Source of the DNA: Parafannyhessea umbonata
GTDB lineage: Bacteria; Actinomycetota; Coriobacteriia; Coriobacteriales; Atopobiaceae
Length of the DNA: 64,000 nucleotides
Assembly (NCBI RefSeq): GCF_900105025.1
Contig: NZ_LT629759.1
Location: forward strand, 248,001 to 312,000
Direction: 5' to 3'
Below the pieces are notes generated by a model that did no database searches, was not told the origin of the DNA, and saw only the letters and a program-made list of their open reading frames with translations. Each line of letters begins with the position of its first letter. Within the stretch, counting starts at the first letter, position 1. Of the stretch, positions 7,234-16,625 are shown piece after piece. A program made the position numbers and the translations under genes.

Positions 7234-8070
7234 ATGGGCAGACGCGGGGAGAAGAACGTCCCTCTTGGCGGAGGGCGGGGTCATGGGAGGCGCCATCGCG
7301 CGCGCAGGGTGCTGCTGGGGATAGCCGTGGCGCTTGTGGCGGCCGTGCTCGCCCTTGGCCTGGGAATCCACATCTACGCCGCAAGCTACAGCCATGCGAC
7401 GGCGACCGCGCGGGAGGCGCTTGCGACCTCTTCCGACGTGCGGGTGAAGCGGCTCGACAGCGGCGACGTGCTGTTTGTGCCGCAAGACGCGGGTCGCGTC
7501 AGCGCGGCGCTCGTGTTCTATCCCGGCGGCAAGGTGGAGGCGACCGCGTACGCGCCCCTGCTGCGGAGCCTTGCGGAGCGTGGCATCGCGTGCGCGCTCA
7601 CCCGGATGCCCGAGAACCTTGCGGTGCTTGCGCCAAACGCGGCGGACCGTAGCCGCGGCGAGCTTGAGGATGCGCTGAGGGCGGAAGGGCGCGACCCCCA
7701 GGACGTGCCATGGATGATGGGCGGCCACTCCCTGGGAGGCGCGATGGCCGCAAGCTATGCCGGGGACCACGCGAGCGAGTACCGGGGCCTTGCGCTGCTT
7801 GCGGCATACTCTTCCGGCGACATTTCCAAGAGCGGGCTTCGCGTCCTGCTTGTCTTGGGAACGCGCGATGGCGTGCTCAACCGCGACAAGTACAAGAGCT
7901 GCCTTGCGAACCTGCCGCAAGACTACCGCGAGGTTGAGATCAAGGGCGGAAACCACGCGGGGTTTGGCAGCTACGGCAGGCAGGACGGCGACGGTAAGGC
8001 CACGGTCTCTGGCGGGAAGCAGGTGGAGGCGACTGTCCAGGCAATCGTGAGCCTTGCGGAGACGCTGTAG
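7234..8070 (+). CDS. Membrane-anchored alpha/beta hydrolase
   Basis: This 278-residue protein has one N-terminal membrane segment (about 25-48) and an extracellular alpha/beta hydrolase domain. The nucleophile is in GGHSLGG (S166), with an acid at D212 (LGTRDG) and a histidine at H241 (GGNHAGFG). The substrate is unknown; the fold resembles small Firmicute/actinobacterial lipase-like hydrolases. The ATG at 7234 follows GAAGGGAG. Its first codons contain GGGGAGAAGAAC, a sequence that also overlaps the start of the DUF554 gene at 15736. Confidence 0.8.
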   Translation: MGRRGEKNVPLGGGRGHGRRHRARRVLLGIAVALVAAVLALGLGIHIYAASYSHATATAREALATSSDVRVKRLDSGDVLFVPQDAGRVSAALVFYPGGKVEATAYAPLLRSLAERGIACALTRMPENLAVLAPNAADRSRGELEDALRAEGRDPQDVPWMMGGHSLGGAMAASYAGDHASEYRGLALLAAYSSGDISKSGLRVLLVLGTRDGVLNRDKYKSCLANLPQDYREVEIKGGNHAGFGSYGRQDGDGKATVSGGKQVEATVQAIVSLAETL

Positions 8071-8137
8071 GTCAGGCGCCCCCAACGCCGGAAACCCGTA
8101 CCGGCATCGCGCCGAGCGTGCCGGGGCGAGGGGGCGC

Positions 8138-8154
8138 GGCTCTTCTCGCCCGCG
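8138..8154 (+). repeat. Intergenic motif copy GGCTCTTCTCGCCCGCG
   Basis: Recurring motif between two convergent genes, in the same sense as the hydrolase gene that ends 67 bases before it. Confidence 0.5.
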
Positions 8155-8175
8155 GCGCACGCATGCGCCATAAGA

Positions 8176-8206
8176 ATGGGGCCCGCCACAAGGTGACGGG
8201 CCCCAT
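8176..8206 (-). terminator. Terminator hairpin between convergent genes
   Basis: Perfect 10-base arms ATGGGGCCCG and CGGGCCCCAT flank an 11-base loop. On the minus strand it is followed by TCTTAT, so it mainly serves the GGGtGRT operon; it may work in both directions. Confidence 0.65.
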
Positions 8207-8227
8207 GCTGCTCTTGTGGGGCAAGCC

Positions 8228-9232
8228 TTACTTGGTGAGGGCTTCCTCGACGGCGACGGCGCACGCGACGGTGCAGCCGACCATGGGGTTGTTGCCCATG
8301 CCGATGAGGCCCATCATGTCAACGTGCGCAGGCACGGAGCTGGAGCCGGCGAACTGGGCGCTGGAGTGCATGCGGCCCATGGTGTCGGTCATGCCATAGG
8401 AGGCAGGGCCTGCGGCCATGTTGTCCGGGTGCAGCGTACGGCCGGTGCCGCCACCAGAGGCGACGGAGAAGTACTTCTTGCCGGCCAGGACGCGCTCCTT
8501 GAAGTAGGTGCCAGCGACGGGGTGCTGGAAGCGCGTGGGGTTGGTGGAGTTGCCGGTGATAGAGATGTCGACGTTCTCGTGCCACATGATGGCAACGCCC
8601 TCGCGGACGTCGTCGGCACCGTAGCACTTGACGGCGGCACGCGGGCCATCGGAGTAGGGGACCTCGCGCACGATCTCAAGCTCGCTGGTGTAGTAGTCGA
8701 ACTTGGTCTGGACGTAGGTGAAGCCGTTGATGCGGGCGATGATCTGGGCGGCGTCCTTGCCAAGGCCGTTCAGGATGACGCGCAGCGGCTTCTTGCGGGC
8801 CTTGTTGGCGTTGTTGGCGATGCCGATGGCGCCCTCGGCGGCCGCGAAGGACTCGTGACCGGCCAGGAACGCGAAGCACTCGGTGTCCTCGCCCAGCAGC
8901 ATGGCGCCCAGGTTGCCGTGGCCCAGGCCGACCTTGCGCTCCTCGGCAACGGAGCCGGGGACGCAGAACGCCTGCAGGCCGATGCCGATGGCGGCGGCAG
9001 CCTCGGACGCGGTCTTTACGCCCTTCTTGACGGCGATGGCGCAGCCAAGGACGTAGGCCCACTTTGCGTTCTCGAACGCGATGGACTGAATGCCCTCGGT
9101 GATCTGGTAGGGATCGAAGCCGAGGTCGGTGCAGATCTTGCGAGCTTCCTCAAGGTCAGCAATGCCGTACTCTGCGCAGGTCTTGTTGATCTTGTCGATG
9201 CGGCGCTCGTAGCCTTCGAACGTGATTGCCAT
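8228..9232 (-). CDS. GGGtGRT family protein (function unknown)
   Basis: This 334-residue protein belongs to the family named for its motif, seen here as GGGTGRT at residues 260-266. Other conserved-looking stretches are GLGHGNLGAMLLGEDTECF (about 102-120), ITGNSTNPTRFQHP and the C-terminal GMGNNPMVGC. Its biochemical role is not established. It is the second gene of a two-gene operon, 18 bases after an IscU-like scaffold gene; the two families are habitually adjacent in anaerobes. The single-gene start ATG at 9232 has a GGGAG site. A terminator follows. Confidence 0.85.
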   Translation of the reverse strand: MAITFEGYERRIDKINKTCAEYGIADLEEARKICTDLGFDPYQITEGIQSIAFENAKWAYVLGCAIAVKKGVKTASEAAAAIGIGLQAFCVPGSVAEERKVGLGHGNLGAMLLGEDTECFAFLAGHESFAAAEGAIGIANNANKARKKPLRVILNGLGKDAAQIIARINGFTYVQTKFDYYTSELEIVREVPYSDGPRAAVKCYGADDVREGVAIMWHENVDISITGNSTNPTRFQHPVAGTYFKERVLAGKKYFSVASGGGTGRTLHPDNMAAGPASYGMTDTMGRMHSSAQFAGSSSVPAHVDMMGLIGMGNNPMVGCTVACAVAVEEALTK

Positions 9233-9250
9233 GTGTATTCAGCTCCCTTC

Positions 9251-9943
9251 CTACTCTTCGCGAGGATCGATGACCTTGGCGGGGTTGTCCCACTGGCCGT
9301 AGCGGCCCATGGCGCCCTCGACGGCCTCCTTGGGATCGGTGCCGGACTTGATGGCGTCAGTGAACTTGCCGAGGTTAAGGAACTCGAAGCCGATGATCTC
9401 GTCGTCCTTGTTCAGGGCCATCTTGGTGATGTAGCCCTGGGTCAGCTCGAGGTAGCGGGCGCCCTTGGCCTTGGTGCCGTAGGTGGTGCCGACCATGGAG
9501 CGGAGACCCTTGCCAAGGTCGTCGAGGCCGGTGCCGACGGGCAGGCCGTCCTCGGAGAACGCGGTCTGGGTGCGGCCGTAGACGATCTGCAGGAAGAGCT
9601 CGCGCATGGCGACGTTGATGGCGTCGCAGACGAGGTCGGTGTTCAGCGCCTCGAGGATGGTCTTGCCGGGAAGGATCTCGGCAGCCATGGCAGCGGAGTG
9701 CGTCATGCCGGAGCAGCCGATCGTCTCGATCAGGCACTCCTCGATGACACCCTGCTTGACGTTGAGGCTGAGCTTGCAGGCGCCCTGCTGGGGTGCGCAC
9801 CAGCCTACACCGTGCGTGTAACCAGAGATGTCAGAGATCTCCTTGGCCTGGACCCACTTGCCCTCCTCGGGAATGGGCGCAGGACCGTGGTATGCGCCCT
9901 TGGCGACAGTGCACATACGCTCCACTTCTGCGGAATACTGCAT
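9251..9943 (-). CDS. IscU/NifU-like iron-sulfur scaffold protein
   Basis: This 230-residue protein resembles the IscU/NifU N-terminal scaffold fold. Candidate cluster ligands are C49, C56 and C77, the last in IETIGCSGMTHSAAMAAE, which parallels the IscU GCG..A.ASSS region. It is longer than IscU (about 130 residues), with an extra C-terminal region. The ATG at 9943 follows GAGGAGA; the longer frame to 9994 is not used. It pairs with the GGGtGRT gene downstream, and no cysteine desulfurase is nearby, so it may serve a specialised cluster or a different job. Confidence 0.78.
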   Translation of the reverse strand: MQYSAEVERMCTVAKGAYHGPAPIPEEGKWVQAKEISDISGYTHGVGWCAPQQGACKLSLNVKQGVIEECLIETIGCSGMTHSAAMAAEILPGKTILEALNTDLVCDAINVAMRELFLQIVYGRTQTAFSEDGLPVGTGLDDLGKGLRSMVGTTYGTKAKGARYLELTQGYITKMALNKDDEIIGFEFLNLGKFTDAIKSGTDPKEAVEGAMGRYGQWDNPAKVIDPREE

Positions 9944-10187
9944 GGTTCTCCTCTCCACCACATCAAGCGCGTCGGGCCTTGTCCCGCGCGCCACTGTCCG
10001 GTGTGTGACTGGCCCATGCGGCCGGTCAGACCCATTTTATGCCACGGCGTGTGTTTGTCGCCACAATACATTCAAGTTCGGTAGAAATATCGCTCGAGGC
10101 GTGACTTGACGCGGAAGAGTGGTCATTTGGTGCTGCGATTGGCGTCCGTCGTACCGCGTGGGTAAGGGCTTCGAGCCCGCGTGGCAC

Positions 10188-10202
10188 GTCCTTCTCGCCC
10201 GG
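10188..10202 (+). repeat. Intergenic motif copy GTCCTTCTCGCCCGG
   Basis: Recurring motif, identical over 15 bases to the copy at 4110. It lies 33 bases before the first EamA gene. Confidence 0.55.
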
Positions 10203-10234
10203 GGCGGCGCTGCCCATGCCATATAATCGGTGGG

Positions 10235-11164
10235 ATGAAGACTCCCCGTGACATACCAAGCTGGGCGTATGCCGTCGCCGTGGTGCTGACCACCGTGGCG
10301 TACGGCGCCTCGTACGTGGTCATCAAGGACGCGATGGAGGCCGTGGCCACGTCGTGGCTGCTCGCGATGCGCTTTGGGCTGGCGGCCATTGTGCTGGGAG
10401 TGGCGTTTAGGCGGCGCATCGCGCGGACGATCGACCTCAGCCACGTGCTGGCCGGCGTGGTGGTGGGCCTGCCGGAGGCACTGGGCTTTCTGCTGCAGAA
10501 CCTGGGGCTTACGCAGACCTCGCCCGGGCGCAACGCCTTCCTCACGGCGACGTACTGCGTGATGGTGCCGTTTCTGGCGTGGGCGGTGGAGCGCCGCCGG
10601 CCGGGTGCAAACAACGTGGTCGCGGCGGTGATGTGCCTGACCGGGGTCGGGCTGCTGTCGCTCACGGGACGCCAGAGCCTGAGCTTGGGCGCGGGCGACT
10701 GGCTCACGCTCTTCTCGGCGCTCATGTACGCGTCGAACATGGTGGCCGTCGGGCGTCTGGGGCGCGCGCACGACGCCGTGTGCCTGACGTTCTTGATGCT
10801 GGTGACGTGCGCGCTCGTGTGCATGGGGTGGGCGGTCGCGCTTGAGCCGGCGCCTTTGGCCTCCGCTTTCACGGCGGAGTTCGCCGCGCAGCTGGCATAC
10901 ATAACGATTGCGTCCACCGTCGTGGGGCTGCTCGTGCAGAACGTTGCGCAGCGGCACCTGCCGTCGTCCGAGGTTGCGCTCTTGCTCTCGTTCGAGAGCG
11001 TGTTTGCGGCGGTGTTTTCCGTCGCGTTCTATGGCGAGAAGATCACGCCCTCCCTGCTTGCGGGGTTTGCCCTCATCTTCGGGGCGGTCCTGGTGAGCCA
11101 GTTTGCGCCCGGCCGCCGACAGGCTGACGAGCTGAGGGCCGAGGCCAGGGAGGGAAGGCTGTAG
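10235..11164 (+). CDS. EamA/DMT superfamily transporter, copy 1
   Basis: This is a 309-residue, ten-helix drug/metabolite exporter with two EamA repeats. Its substrate is unknown; relatives export amino acids or other metabolites. The start at MKTPRDI (10235) has GGTGGG upstream. The stop overlaps the GTG start of the next gene by one base. The neighbour is a clear paralogue; both share LTATYCVMVPFL and a similar C-terminal EamA half. Confidence 0.85.
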   Translation: MKTPRDIPSWAYAVAVVLTTVAYGASYVVIKDAMEAVATSWLLAMRFGLAAIVLGVAFRRRIARTIDLSHVLAGVVVGLPEALGFLLQNLGLTQTSPGRNAFLTATYCVMVPFLAWAVERRRPGANNVVAAVMCLTGVGLLSLTGRQSLSLGAGDWLTLFSALMYASNMVAVGRLGRAHDAVCLTFLMLVTCALVCMGWAVALEPAPLASAFTAEFAAQLAYITIASTVVGLLVQNVAQRHLPSSEVALLLSFESVFAAVFSVAFYGEKITPSLLAGFALIFGAVLVSQFAPGRRQADELRAEAREGRL

Positions 11165-12144
11165 TGTCGAGGGAAGAGGTGCGTAAGTGCGCGCAGGAGC
11201 CGTTGCGGGAGGGCGCCGCCGCGGGCACGGCCGCCGCGGGTGCGCGCCGCGAGCCGCCGGTGTGGGTGTTCGAGCTGGGTCTGCTGCTTGCGGCCATCAT
11301 CTGGGGAGGCGCGTTCGTGGTCCTGAAGGACACGCTGGACGCCATGACCCCCATCTGGATCATCGCGGTGCGCTTCTGCCTGGCGACGCTCGTGATGATC
11401 GTCGTCTTCCACCGCAGGCTCGCGCGCTACCTGGACGCGAGCCACGTGCTGGCCGGCGTGGTGATTGGCCTTCCGGAGGCCATCGCGTTCATCATCCAGA
11501 ACGTGGGCCTCGCGGGCACCACCCCGGGGCGCAACGCGTTCCTCACGGCGACGTACTGCGTGATGGTGCCGTTTTTGAACTGGGCGTTCCTGCGCAGGCG
11601 GCCCGGCGCCAACAGCGTGGTGGCCGCGCTTTTGTGCCTGACGGGCGTGGGCTTTCTGGCGCTTTCCGGCGAGCGCGGCTTTGGCCTGGGGTTTGGCGAC
11701 GTGGTGACGCTGGTTTCGTCCCTGTTCTTCGCGCTCAACATCGTGGCCGTGGGCCGCTTTGGGCGCGCGCACGACGCCATGGTCATCACGACAGTGATGT
11801 TTGCACTCGCGGCCGTGCTGTGCACCGCCGTGGCGCTGGCGGCGGAGCCCCTGCCGAGCTTCGCCGCGCTGACGCCGCGCTTCTGGGGGTGCATGGCGTA
11901 CGTGGTGCTGGGCTCGACCGTGGCGGCCCTGCTGCTGCAGAACGTGGGCCAGCGCCACGTGCCGCCGGCGCAGGCGGCGCTCTTGCTTTCGCTCGAGAGT
12001 GTGTTTGCGGTGCTGTTCTCCATCGTGTTCTACGGCGAGAGGGTCACGCCGCCTCTGATGGCGGGCTTCGCCCTCATCTTCGTGGCGATCACCGTGAGCC
12101 AGTTTGGGCTGGGCCCGCTGGCGCGCGCGAAGGTGCGCGACTGA
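11164..12144 (+). CDS. EamA/DMT superfamily transporter, copy 2
   Basis: This 326-residue transporter is paralogous to the preceding gene, with an extra charged N-terminus of about 30 residues before the first helix. The GTG start overlaps the previous stop (TAG/GTG), so the two are co-translated. The nucleotide identity around 10530 and 11530 is high, pointing to tandem duplication. The pair could act as a heterodimer, as small DMT pairs do, although each is full length. Substrate unknown. Confidence 0.85.
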   Translation: MSREEVRKCAQEPLREGAAAGTAAAGARREPPVWVFELGLLLAAIIWGGAFVVLKDTLDAMTPIWIIAVRFCLATLVMIVVFHRRLARYLDASHVLAGVVIGLPEAIAFIIQNVGLAGTTPGRNAFLTATYCVMVPFLNWAFLRRRPGANSVVAALLCLTGVGFLALSGERGFGLGFGDVVTLVSSLFFALNIVAVGRFGRAHDAMVITTVMFALAAVLCTAVALAAEPLPSFAALTPRFWGCMAYVVLGSTVAALLLQNVGQRHVPPAQAALLLSLESVFAVLFSIVFYGERVTPPLMAGFALIFVAITVSQFGLGPLARAKVRD

Positions 12145-12272
12145 CGGCGCCATTTGGAGAAACACGCGTCCACCGCGTGCGAAACCCGCTACGCTAGAGA
12201 GATACGCGAGGCGCCCGTTTTTGCAACAATGGGAACGAAGTACCTATGTAGCGGTACCAACGACGGAAGCAC

Positions 12273-12287
12273 GTTCTTCTCGCCCAC
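12273..12287 (+). repeat. Intergenic motif copy GTTCTTCTCGCCCAC
   Basis: Recurring motif, 97 bases before the chosen helicase start. If the helicase started at 12154 this copy would be coding, so it also argues for the shorter gene. Confidence 0.45.
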
Positions 12288-12384
12288 GCGGGTCTGCGGG
12301 CGGCCCGCAGGGTCGTACGTCCGGGGTCGCTGCAGGCGGCGGAGGCGCGGCGTCGTGCAGGACAGGGGAACGGGAGGTCGCCGC

Positions 12385-15300
12385 TTGATATCAGAGAAGT
12401 CGCTGTCCAAGGTCTGCAGGCCGGCGGTGCTGGGGCGCGGGCGCATCATCGCGCAGCGCAGCGACCGCATATGGAACCGTACCTGCAGCTACAGCGGCTC
12501 TTGCACCAGCATCGAGGCGTGCGTTGACAGCTCGAGCGGCTACGAGGACCACTACCGCTGCGGCATCACCATAGACGAGGCCGCGGACGAGGTGGTCGAC
12601 TACCACTGCACCTGCCCGGCAGCGCGGCGCTACCCGGGGCCGTGCAAGCACAGCATCGCCCTGGCGCTGGACTTCAACCGAAACGCCGACGCGTACAGGG
12701 GCCACAGCCCGCAGAACCAGACGAGCACGTCGCGCGTGCTGGGCGACTACCTGGACCGCGCGTGCGCCCCGGCGCCGGTGCGCGTGGCCTCCGCGGCGGA
12801 CGCGACGCCCGGGACCGTTGGCCTGAAGGTGACGCTCGAGCGCGAGCACGACTGGTACCTGCGCCTGAGGATCTGGGGCCCGCGCGGTTCGTACGTGGTG
12901 CGCGACGTGGGCGAGCTTGCGCAGGACATCATGGCGGGCGCGTTTCACGAGTACGGCAAGAAGCTCGCGTTCGTGCACTCGCTCGACATGTTCGACGCGT
13001 CGTCGCGTCCCGTGGCGGAGCTTGTGGTGCGCGCCGTGCAGAACAGGCGCTCCTTTGCGTCCTCGCGCGTGGCGCCGCGCGTGTTTGGCATGCCGGGGCT
13101 GCAGACGCCCATAGGCCGCGAGCTGCGGCTTTCCCCGCCGGAGCTGGACGAGCTCATAGCGCTGCACGTTGGCCGCACGCTCGAGGTCGAGGTTGTGTCG
13201 GAGGGCGTGCAGCAGCCGGCGCGCGACGTGACCGTTGCGGACGGCGACCCCCAGGTGGGCCTGCGCATAAAGGAGGCGCGCCACGGCGCCTTTGACCTGG
13301 AGCGCGAGGGCGAGGCCGAGTTCTTCACGACGCCGGGCCACCTGTACGCGCTTACGCGGGACGCGCTCTTCCGCTGCACAAAGCGGCTGCTGGACGTGGC
13401 GCCGTTCCTTACGAGCGTGTATTCCAGCCACGCGACGCGCATGCTTCTGGGCGAGCGCGACGTGCCGCGCTTTGCGGCCGCGGTGCTGCCCCGCGTGGGC
13501 GAGGCCATGCACGTGGACGCGCCGCAGGAGGTGCTGGACCAGATGCCGCGGCCCCTGCGGCTGGACTTCTACCTGGACCACGCGCGCCAGGGCGTGACGT
13601 GCCGCGCGGAGGCCAGCTACGGCACGCGCCGCCTTTCCGTCCTCACGCGCGATCCGGACGCCGTGCCAGACTACGCGCGCGATGCCGCGGGTGAGGCCCG
13701 TGCGCGCCAGCTGGTGCAGCAGTACTTCAGGCTGCCGGCCGCGGGCGCCACGGTGGCGACCATAGGCGAGAAGGACACCCCCGCCATTGCGAGGCTGCTG
13801 CTGGACGGCATGGCCCGTCTTCGCGAGGCGGGCACCGTCCACGCGACGGACGCGTTCGACCGGATGCTGCGCCGCGAGGCGCCAAAGGTGCAGGTGGGGC
13901 TCTCCGTGCGGTCGAACCTCATCAACCTGAGGGTCTCTGCGGACGACCTGCCGCTGGACGAGCTGTTTGGCCTGCTTGCCAGCTACCGCCGCCACCAGCG
14001 CTTCCACCGGCTGCGCGATGGCTCGTTCGTGGACCTTGCCGGCGCGGACCTTTCGCAGGCGGCCGCCCTTGCGGAGGAGCTTGGCCTCACCGCGCGCGAC
14101 CTTGCGGCCGGCGAGGTGAGCATTCCCAGCTACAAGGCGTTCTTGCTCGACAACATCATGACGGACGAGCAGAAGGATGAGTCGTTCCGCGCGTACGTGG
14201 ACGGATTTCGCTCCGTGGACCCCACGCGCTTCGAGCCGCCCGCCTCCATCGCGGGGCGGCTGCGCCCGTACCAGCGCGCCGGCTTCCAGTGGCTCAGCGC
14301 GCTTGCGGCCATGGGCTTTGGCGGCATCCTCGCGGACGAGATGGGCCTGGGCAAGTCCGTGCAGATGATATCCTTCCTGCTCGCAAACCGCGGCAGGGGG
14401 ACGATCCTTCTGGTGTGCCCGTCATCCCTGGTGTACAACTGGGTGGCGGAGTTCCAGAAGTTCGCGCCCCAGATGGACGTGGCGCCCGTGGTCGGCACGG
14501 CGCCGGAGCGCGCCCGCATCCGTCGCGAGCGCGGCCACGAGGTGCTCGTTACCAGCTACGACCTGCTGCGCCGCGACATAGAGGCATATGCCCCCATGGA
14601 CTTCTGGTGCGAGGTCCTGGACGAGGCGCAGTACATAAAGAACCACGAGACGCTTTCCGCCCGTGCGGTGAAGGCTGTCACGGCGCGGCACCGCTTCGCG
14701 CTCACGGGCACCCCCATCGAAAACCGCCTGTCCGAGCTCTGGAGCATATTCGACTACCTTATGCCGGGGCTCCTGGGCAGCTACGACCGCTTTCGCGAGA
14801 GGTACGAGGACCCCATCCTCGCGGGCGACGCGGACTGCGCCAACAGGCTGCGCGCGGCCATAGGTCCGTTCGTGCTGCGCCGCCTGAAGCGCGACGTTCT
14901 GAGCGACCTGCCCGACAAGCTGGAGCAGGTGGTATATGCGCAGCTTTCCGGCGAGCAGCGCAGGCTGTACAGCGCGCACGAGCAGGCGCTGCGCCTCTCG
15001 CTTGCGTCCCAGTCCGACCAGGAGTTCACCCGCGGCAAGCTGCAGGTGCTCGCGGAGCTCATGCGCCTGCGCCAGCTGTGCTGCGACCCCCGCCTGGTGT
15101 ACGACGACTACGACGGGCCCTCGGCAAAGCTCGACACGATCTTCTCGCTCGTGGAGCGCGTGGTGGACGCCCGGGCAAAGGTGCTCGTGTTCTCGCAGTT
15201 CACAAGCTACCTGGACCTCATCGCGCGGCGTCTGGACGCTAGCGGCATCGCGCACTTCATGCTGACGGGCGCCACCCCCAAGAAGCGCCGCATCCAGCTG

Positions 15301-15636
15301 GTGGACGCGTTCAACCAGGATGACACGCCCGTGTTCCTGATATCGCTCAAGGCGGGCGGCACCGGCCTCAACCTCACGGGCGCCTCCGTGGTGGTGCACG
15401 CGGACCCGTGGTGGAACTCCGCCGCGCAGAACCAGGCCACGGACCGCGCCCACCGCATTGGCCAGACGCGCGAGGTCACGGTGTACAAGGTCATAGCGCG
15501 CGACACCGTGGAGGACAGGATCCTGGCGCTGCAGGAGGCCAAGAGCGAGCTTGCCGACCAGGTGGTGGGCGAGGGCGGCGGCGCGTCGCTCTCGAGCCTG
15601 CGCAAGGAGGACCTCGTGGACCTGCTGGGGCACTAG
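12385..15636 (+). CDS. SWIM zinc finger SNF2-family DNA translocase
   Basis: This 1083-residue protein carries an N-terminal SWIM zinc finger (C75, C77, C87, H89 in CTCPAARRYPGPCKH), a long middle region and a C-terminal SNF2/Rad54-type motor. Motor motifs are Walker A DEMGLGKS (K near 657), DEAQ near 746, LTGTPIENRLSELWS, GTGLNLTGA and DRAHRIGQ. Such bacterial proteins move on dsDNA and are thought to remodel nucleoprotein or transcription complexes. The start is TTG at 12385 because GGGAGG precedes it and the residues from an in-frame ATG at 12154 are low-complexity basic. It stands alone after the EamA pair. Confidence 0.9.
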   Translation: MISEKSLSKVCRPAVLGRGRIIAQRSDRIWNRTCSYSGSCTSIEACVDSSSGYEDHYRCGITIDEAADEVVDYHCTCPAARRYPGPCKHSIALALDFNRNADAYRGHSPQNQTSTSRVLGDYLDRACAPAPVRVASAADATPGTVGLKVTLEREHDWYLRLRIWGPRGSYVVRDVGELAQDIMAGAFHEYGKKLAFVHSLDMFDASSRPVAELVVRAVQNRRSFASSRVAPRVFGMPGLQTPIGRELRLSPPELDELIALHVGRTLEVEVVSEGVQQPARDVTVADGDPQVGLRIKEARHGAFDLEREGEAEFFTTPGHLYALTRDALFRCTKRLLDVAPFLTSVYSSHATRMLLGERDVPRFAAAVLPRVGEAMHVDAPQEVLDQMPRPLRLDFYLDHARQGVTCRAEASYGTRRLSVLTRDPDAVPDYARDAAGEARARQLVQQYFRLPAAGATVATIGEKDTPAIARLLLDGMARLREAGTVHATDAFDRMLRREAPKVQVGLSVRSNLINLRVSADDLPLDELFGLLASYRRHQRFHRLRDGSFVDLAGADLSQAAALAEELGLTARDLAAGEVSIPSYKAFLLDNIMTDEQKDESFRAYVDGFRSVDPTRFEPPASIAGRLRPYQRAGFQWLSALAAMGFGGILADEMGLGKSVQMISFLLANRGRGTILLVCPSSLVYNWVAEFQKFAPQMDVAPVVGTAPERARIRRERGHEVLVTSYDLLRRDIEAYAPMDFWCEVLDEAQYIKNHETLSARAVKAVTARHRFALTGTPIENRLSELWSIFDYLMPGLLGSYDRFRERYEDPILAGDADCANRLRAAIGPFVLRRLKRDVLSDLPDKLEQVVYAQLSGEQRRLYSAHEQALRLSLASQSDQEFTRGKLQVLAELMRLRQLCCDPRLVYDDYDGPSAKLDTIFSLVERVVDARAKVLVFSQFTSYLDLIARRLDASGIAHFMLTGATPKKRRIQLVDAFNQDDTPVFLISLKAGGTGLNLTGASVVVHADPWWNSAAQNQATDRAHRIGQTREVTVYKVIARDTVEDRILALQEAKSELADQVVGEGGGASLSSLRKEDLVDLLGH

Positions 15637-15735
15637 GCGCCGCAAGTGCCGCCGCGTTGCCGCACTTGGTGTACCATTCACTTCTGCATGTCGTTTCCGC
15701 AGGCCATCCGCCCTGCGCAATCAGGGGAGAAGAAC

Positions 15736-16458
15736 GTGGTGCTTTTTGGTGCGCTCATGAACGGTCTCGAGGCGTTCGTGGGCGGTGTGCTGGGGCTGCT
15801 GTTCAAGCGGCACGTCTCCGACGACTTGGGCGACTTCCTCCTGAAGGGCCAGGGCCTGTGCGTGGTGCTCGTGGCCGTGCAGGGCATGGTGGCCAAGGGC
15901 GGATCGGTCGCGGTGGTCACCACGGCCGTGGCCCTGGGCTCCGTCGTGGGCTACGCCATCGACCTGGACAAGTGGGTGCGACGCCTGGGAGACTGGGCGC
16001 AGGCCAGGCTTGACAGGCTGTTCAGCGGCAGCGAGCGCCTGGGCAACTTCAGCGAGGGCTTCGTCGCGTCCACCCTGTTCTGCTGCACCGGTGCTATGGC
16101 GATCCTGGGATCGATCTCCGCCGGCATCCAGCTCGACCCGTCCACCCTCATCGCAAAGGGCGTGATCGACCTCGTGGTGTGCCTGCCGCTTGCGGCCACC
16201 ATGGGCATCGGGGTTCCGTTCTGCGGCGTGAGCCTTGTGGTGTACGAGGGCATCCTCAGCGTGCTCGCAAGCCTGATGGGGCCGCTTTTGAGCGATGCCG
16301 TCATCCTGCAGATGGGCGTCACCGGCTCCGTCCTGCTGCTCGCCGTGGGCACCAACCTCATGGGCGTGACCAACCTCAAGGTGGCAAACATCCTTCCCGC
16401 CGCGTTTCTGCCCATCGTCCTCGTGCCGCTTGCGGGCGTGGTGGGCTCCATCCTGTAG
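15736..16458 (+). CDS. DUF554 family membrane protein
   Basis: This 240-residue integral membrane protein of the DUF554 (YdfK/YqgA) family has about seven helices and typical stretches GALMNGLEAFVGGVLG and TNLMGVTNLKVANILPA. Its function is unknown in all organisms. The start is taken as GTG at 15736 (or 15739), since AGGGGAG lies 6-9 bases upstream; in-frame ATGs further up have no ribosome-binding site. It stands alone between the helicase and VOC genes. Confidence 0.82.
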   Translation: MVLFGALMNGLEAFVGGVLGLLFKRHVSDDLGDFLLKGQGLCVVLVAVQGMVAKGGSVAVVTTAVALGSVVGYAIDLDKWVRRLGDWAQARLDRLFSGSERLGNFSEGFVASTLFCCTGAMAILGSISAGIQLDPSTLIAKGVIDLVVCLPLAATMGIGVPFCGVSLVVYEGILSVLASLMGPLLSDAVILQMGVTGSVLLLAVGTNLMGVTNLKVANILPAAFLPIVLVPLAGVVGSIL

Positions 16459-16625
16459 ACCTTATCGCGCGGCACGGGTGCACCTTCCGCATCGAGTGGG
16501 TAACGGTCGCATAATCGTCCGGCGAAGCCGGGCCTTTTGCATACAATGGGACAAGGCCGATTGGCGTTGCGTGCTTGGCGCCGGCAGGTCAATGGCAAGA
16601 CGGGAATGGCAAGGGGGACCTGAAG

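Noticed and set aside
10140-10165. T-box-like GTACCGCG near the EamA genes
   Set aside because: Only a partial match to the antiterminator element, with no stem I specifier loop or terminator.
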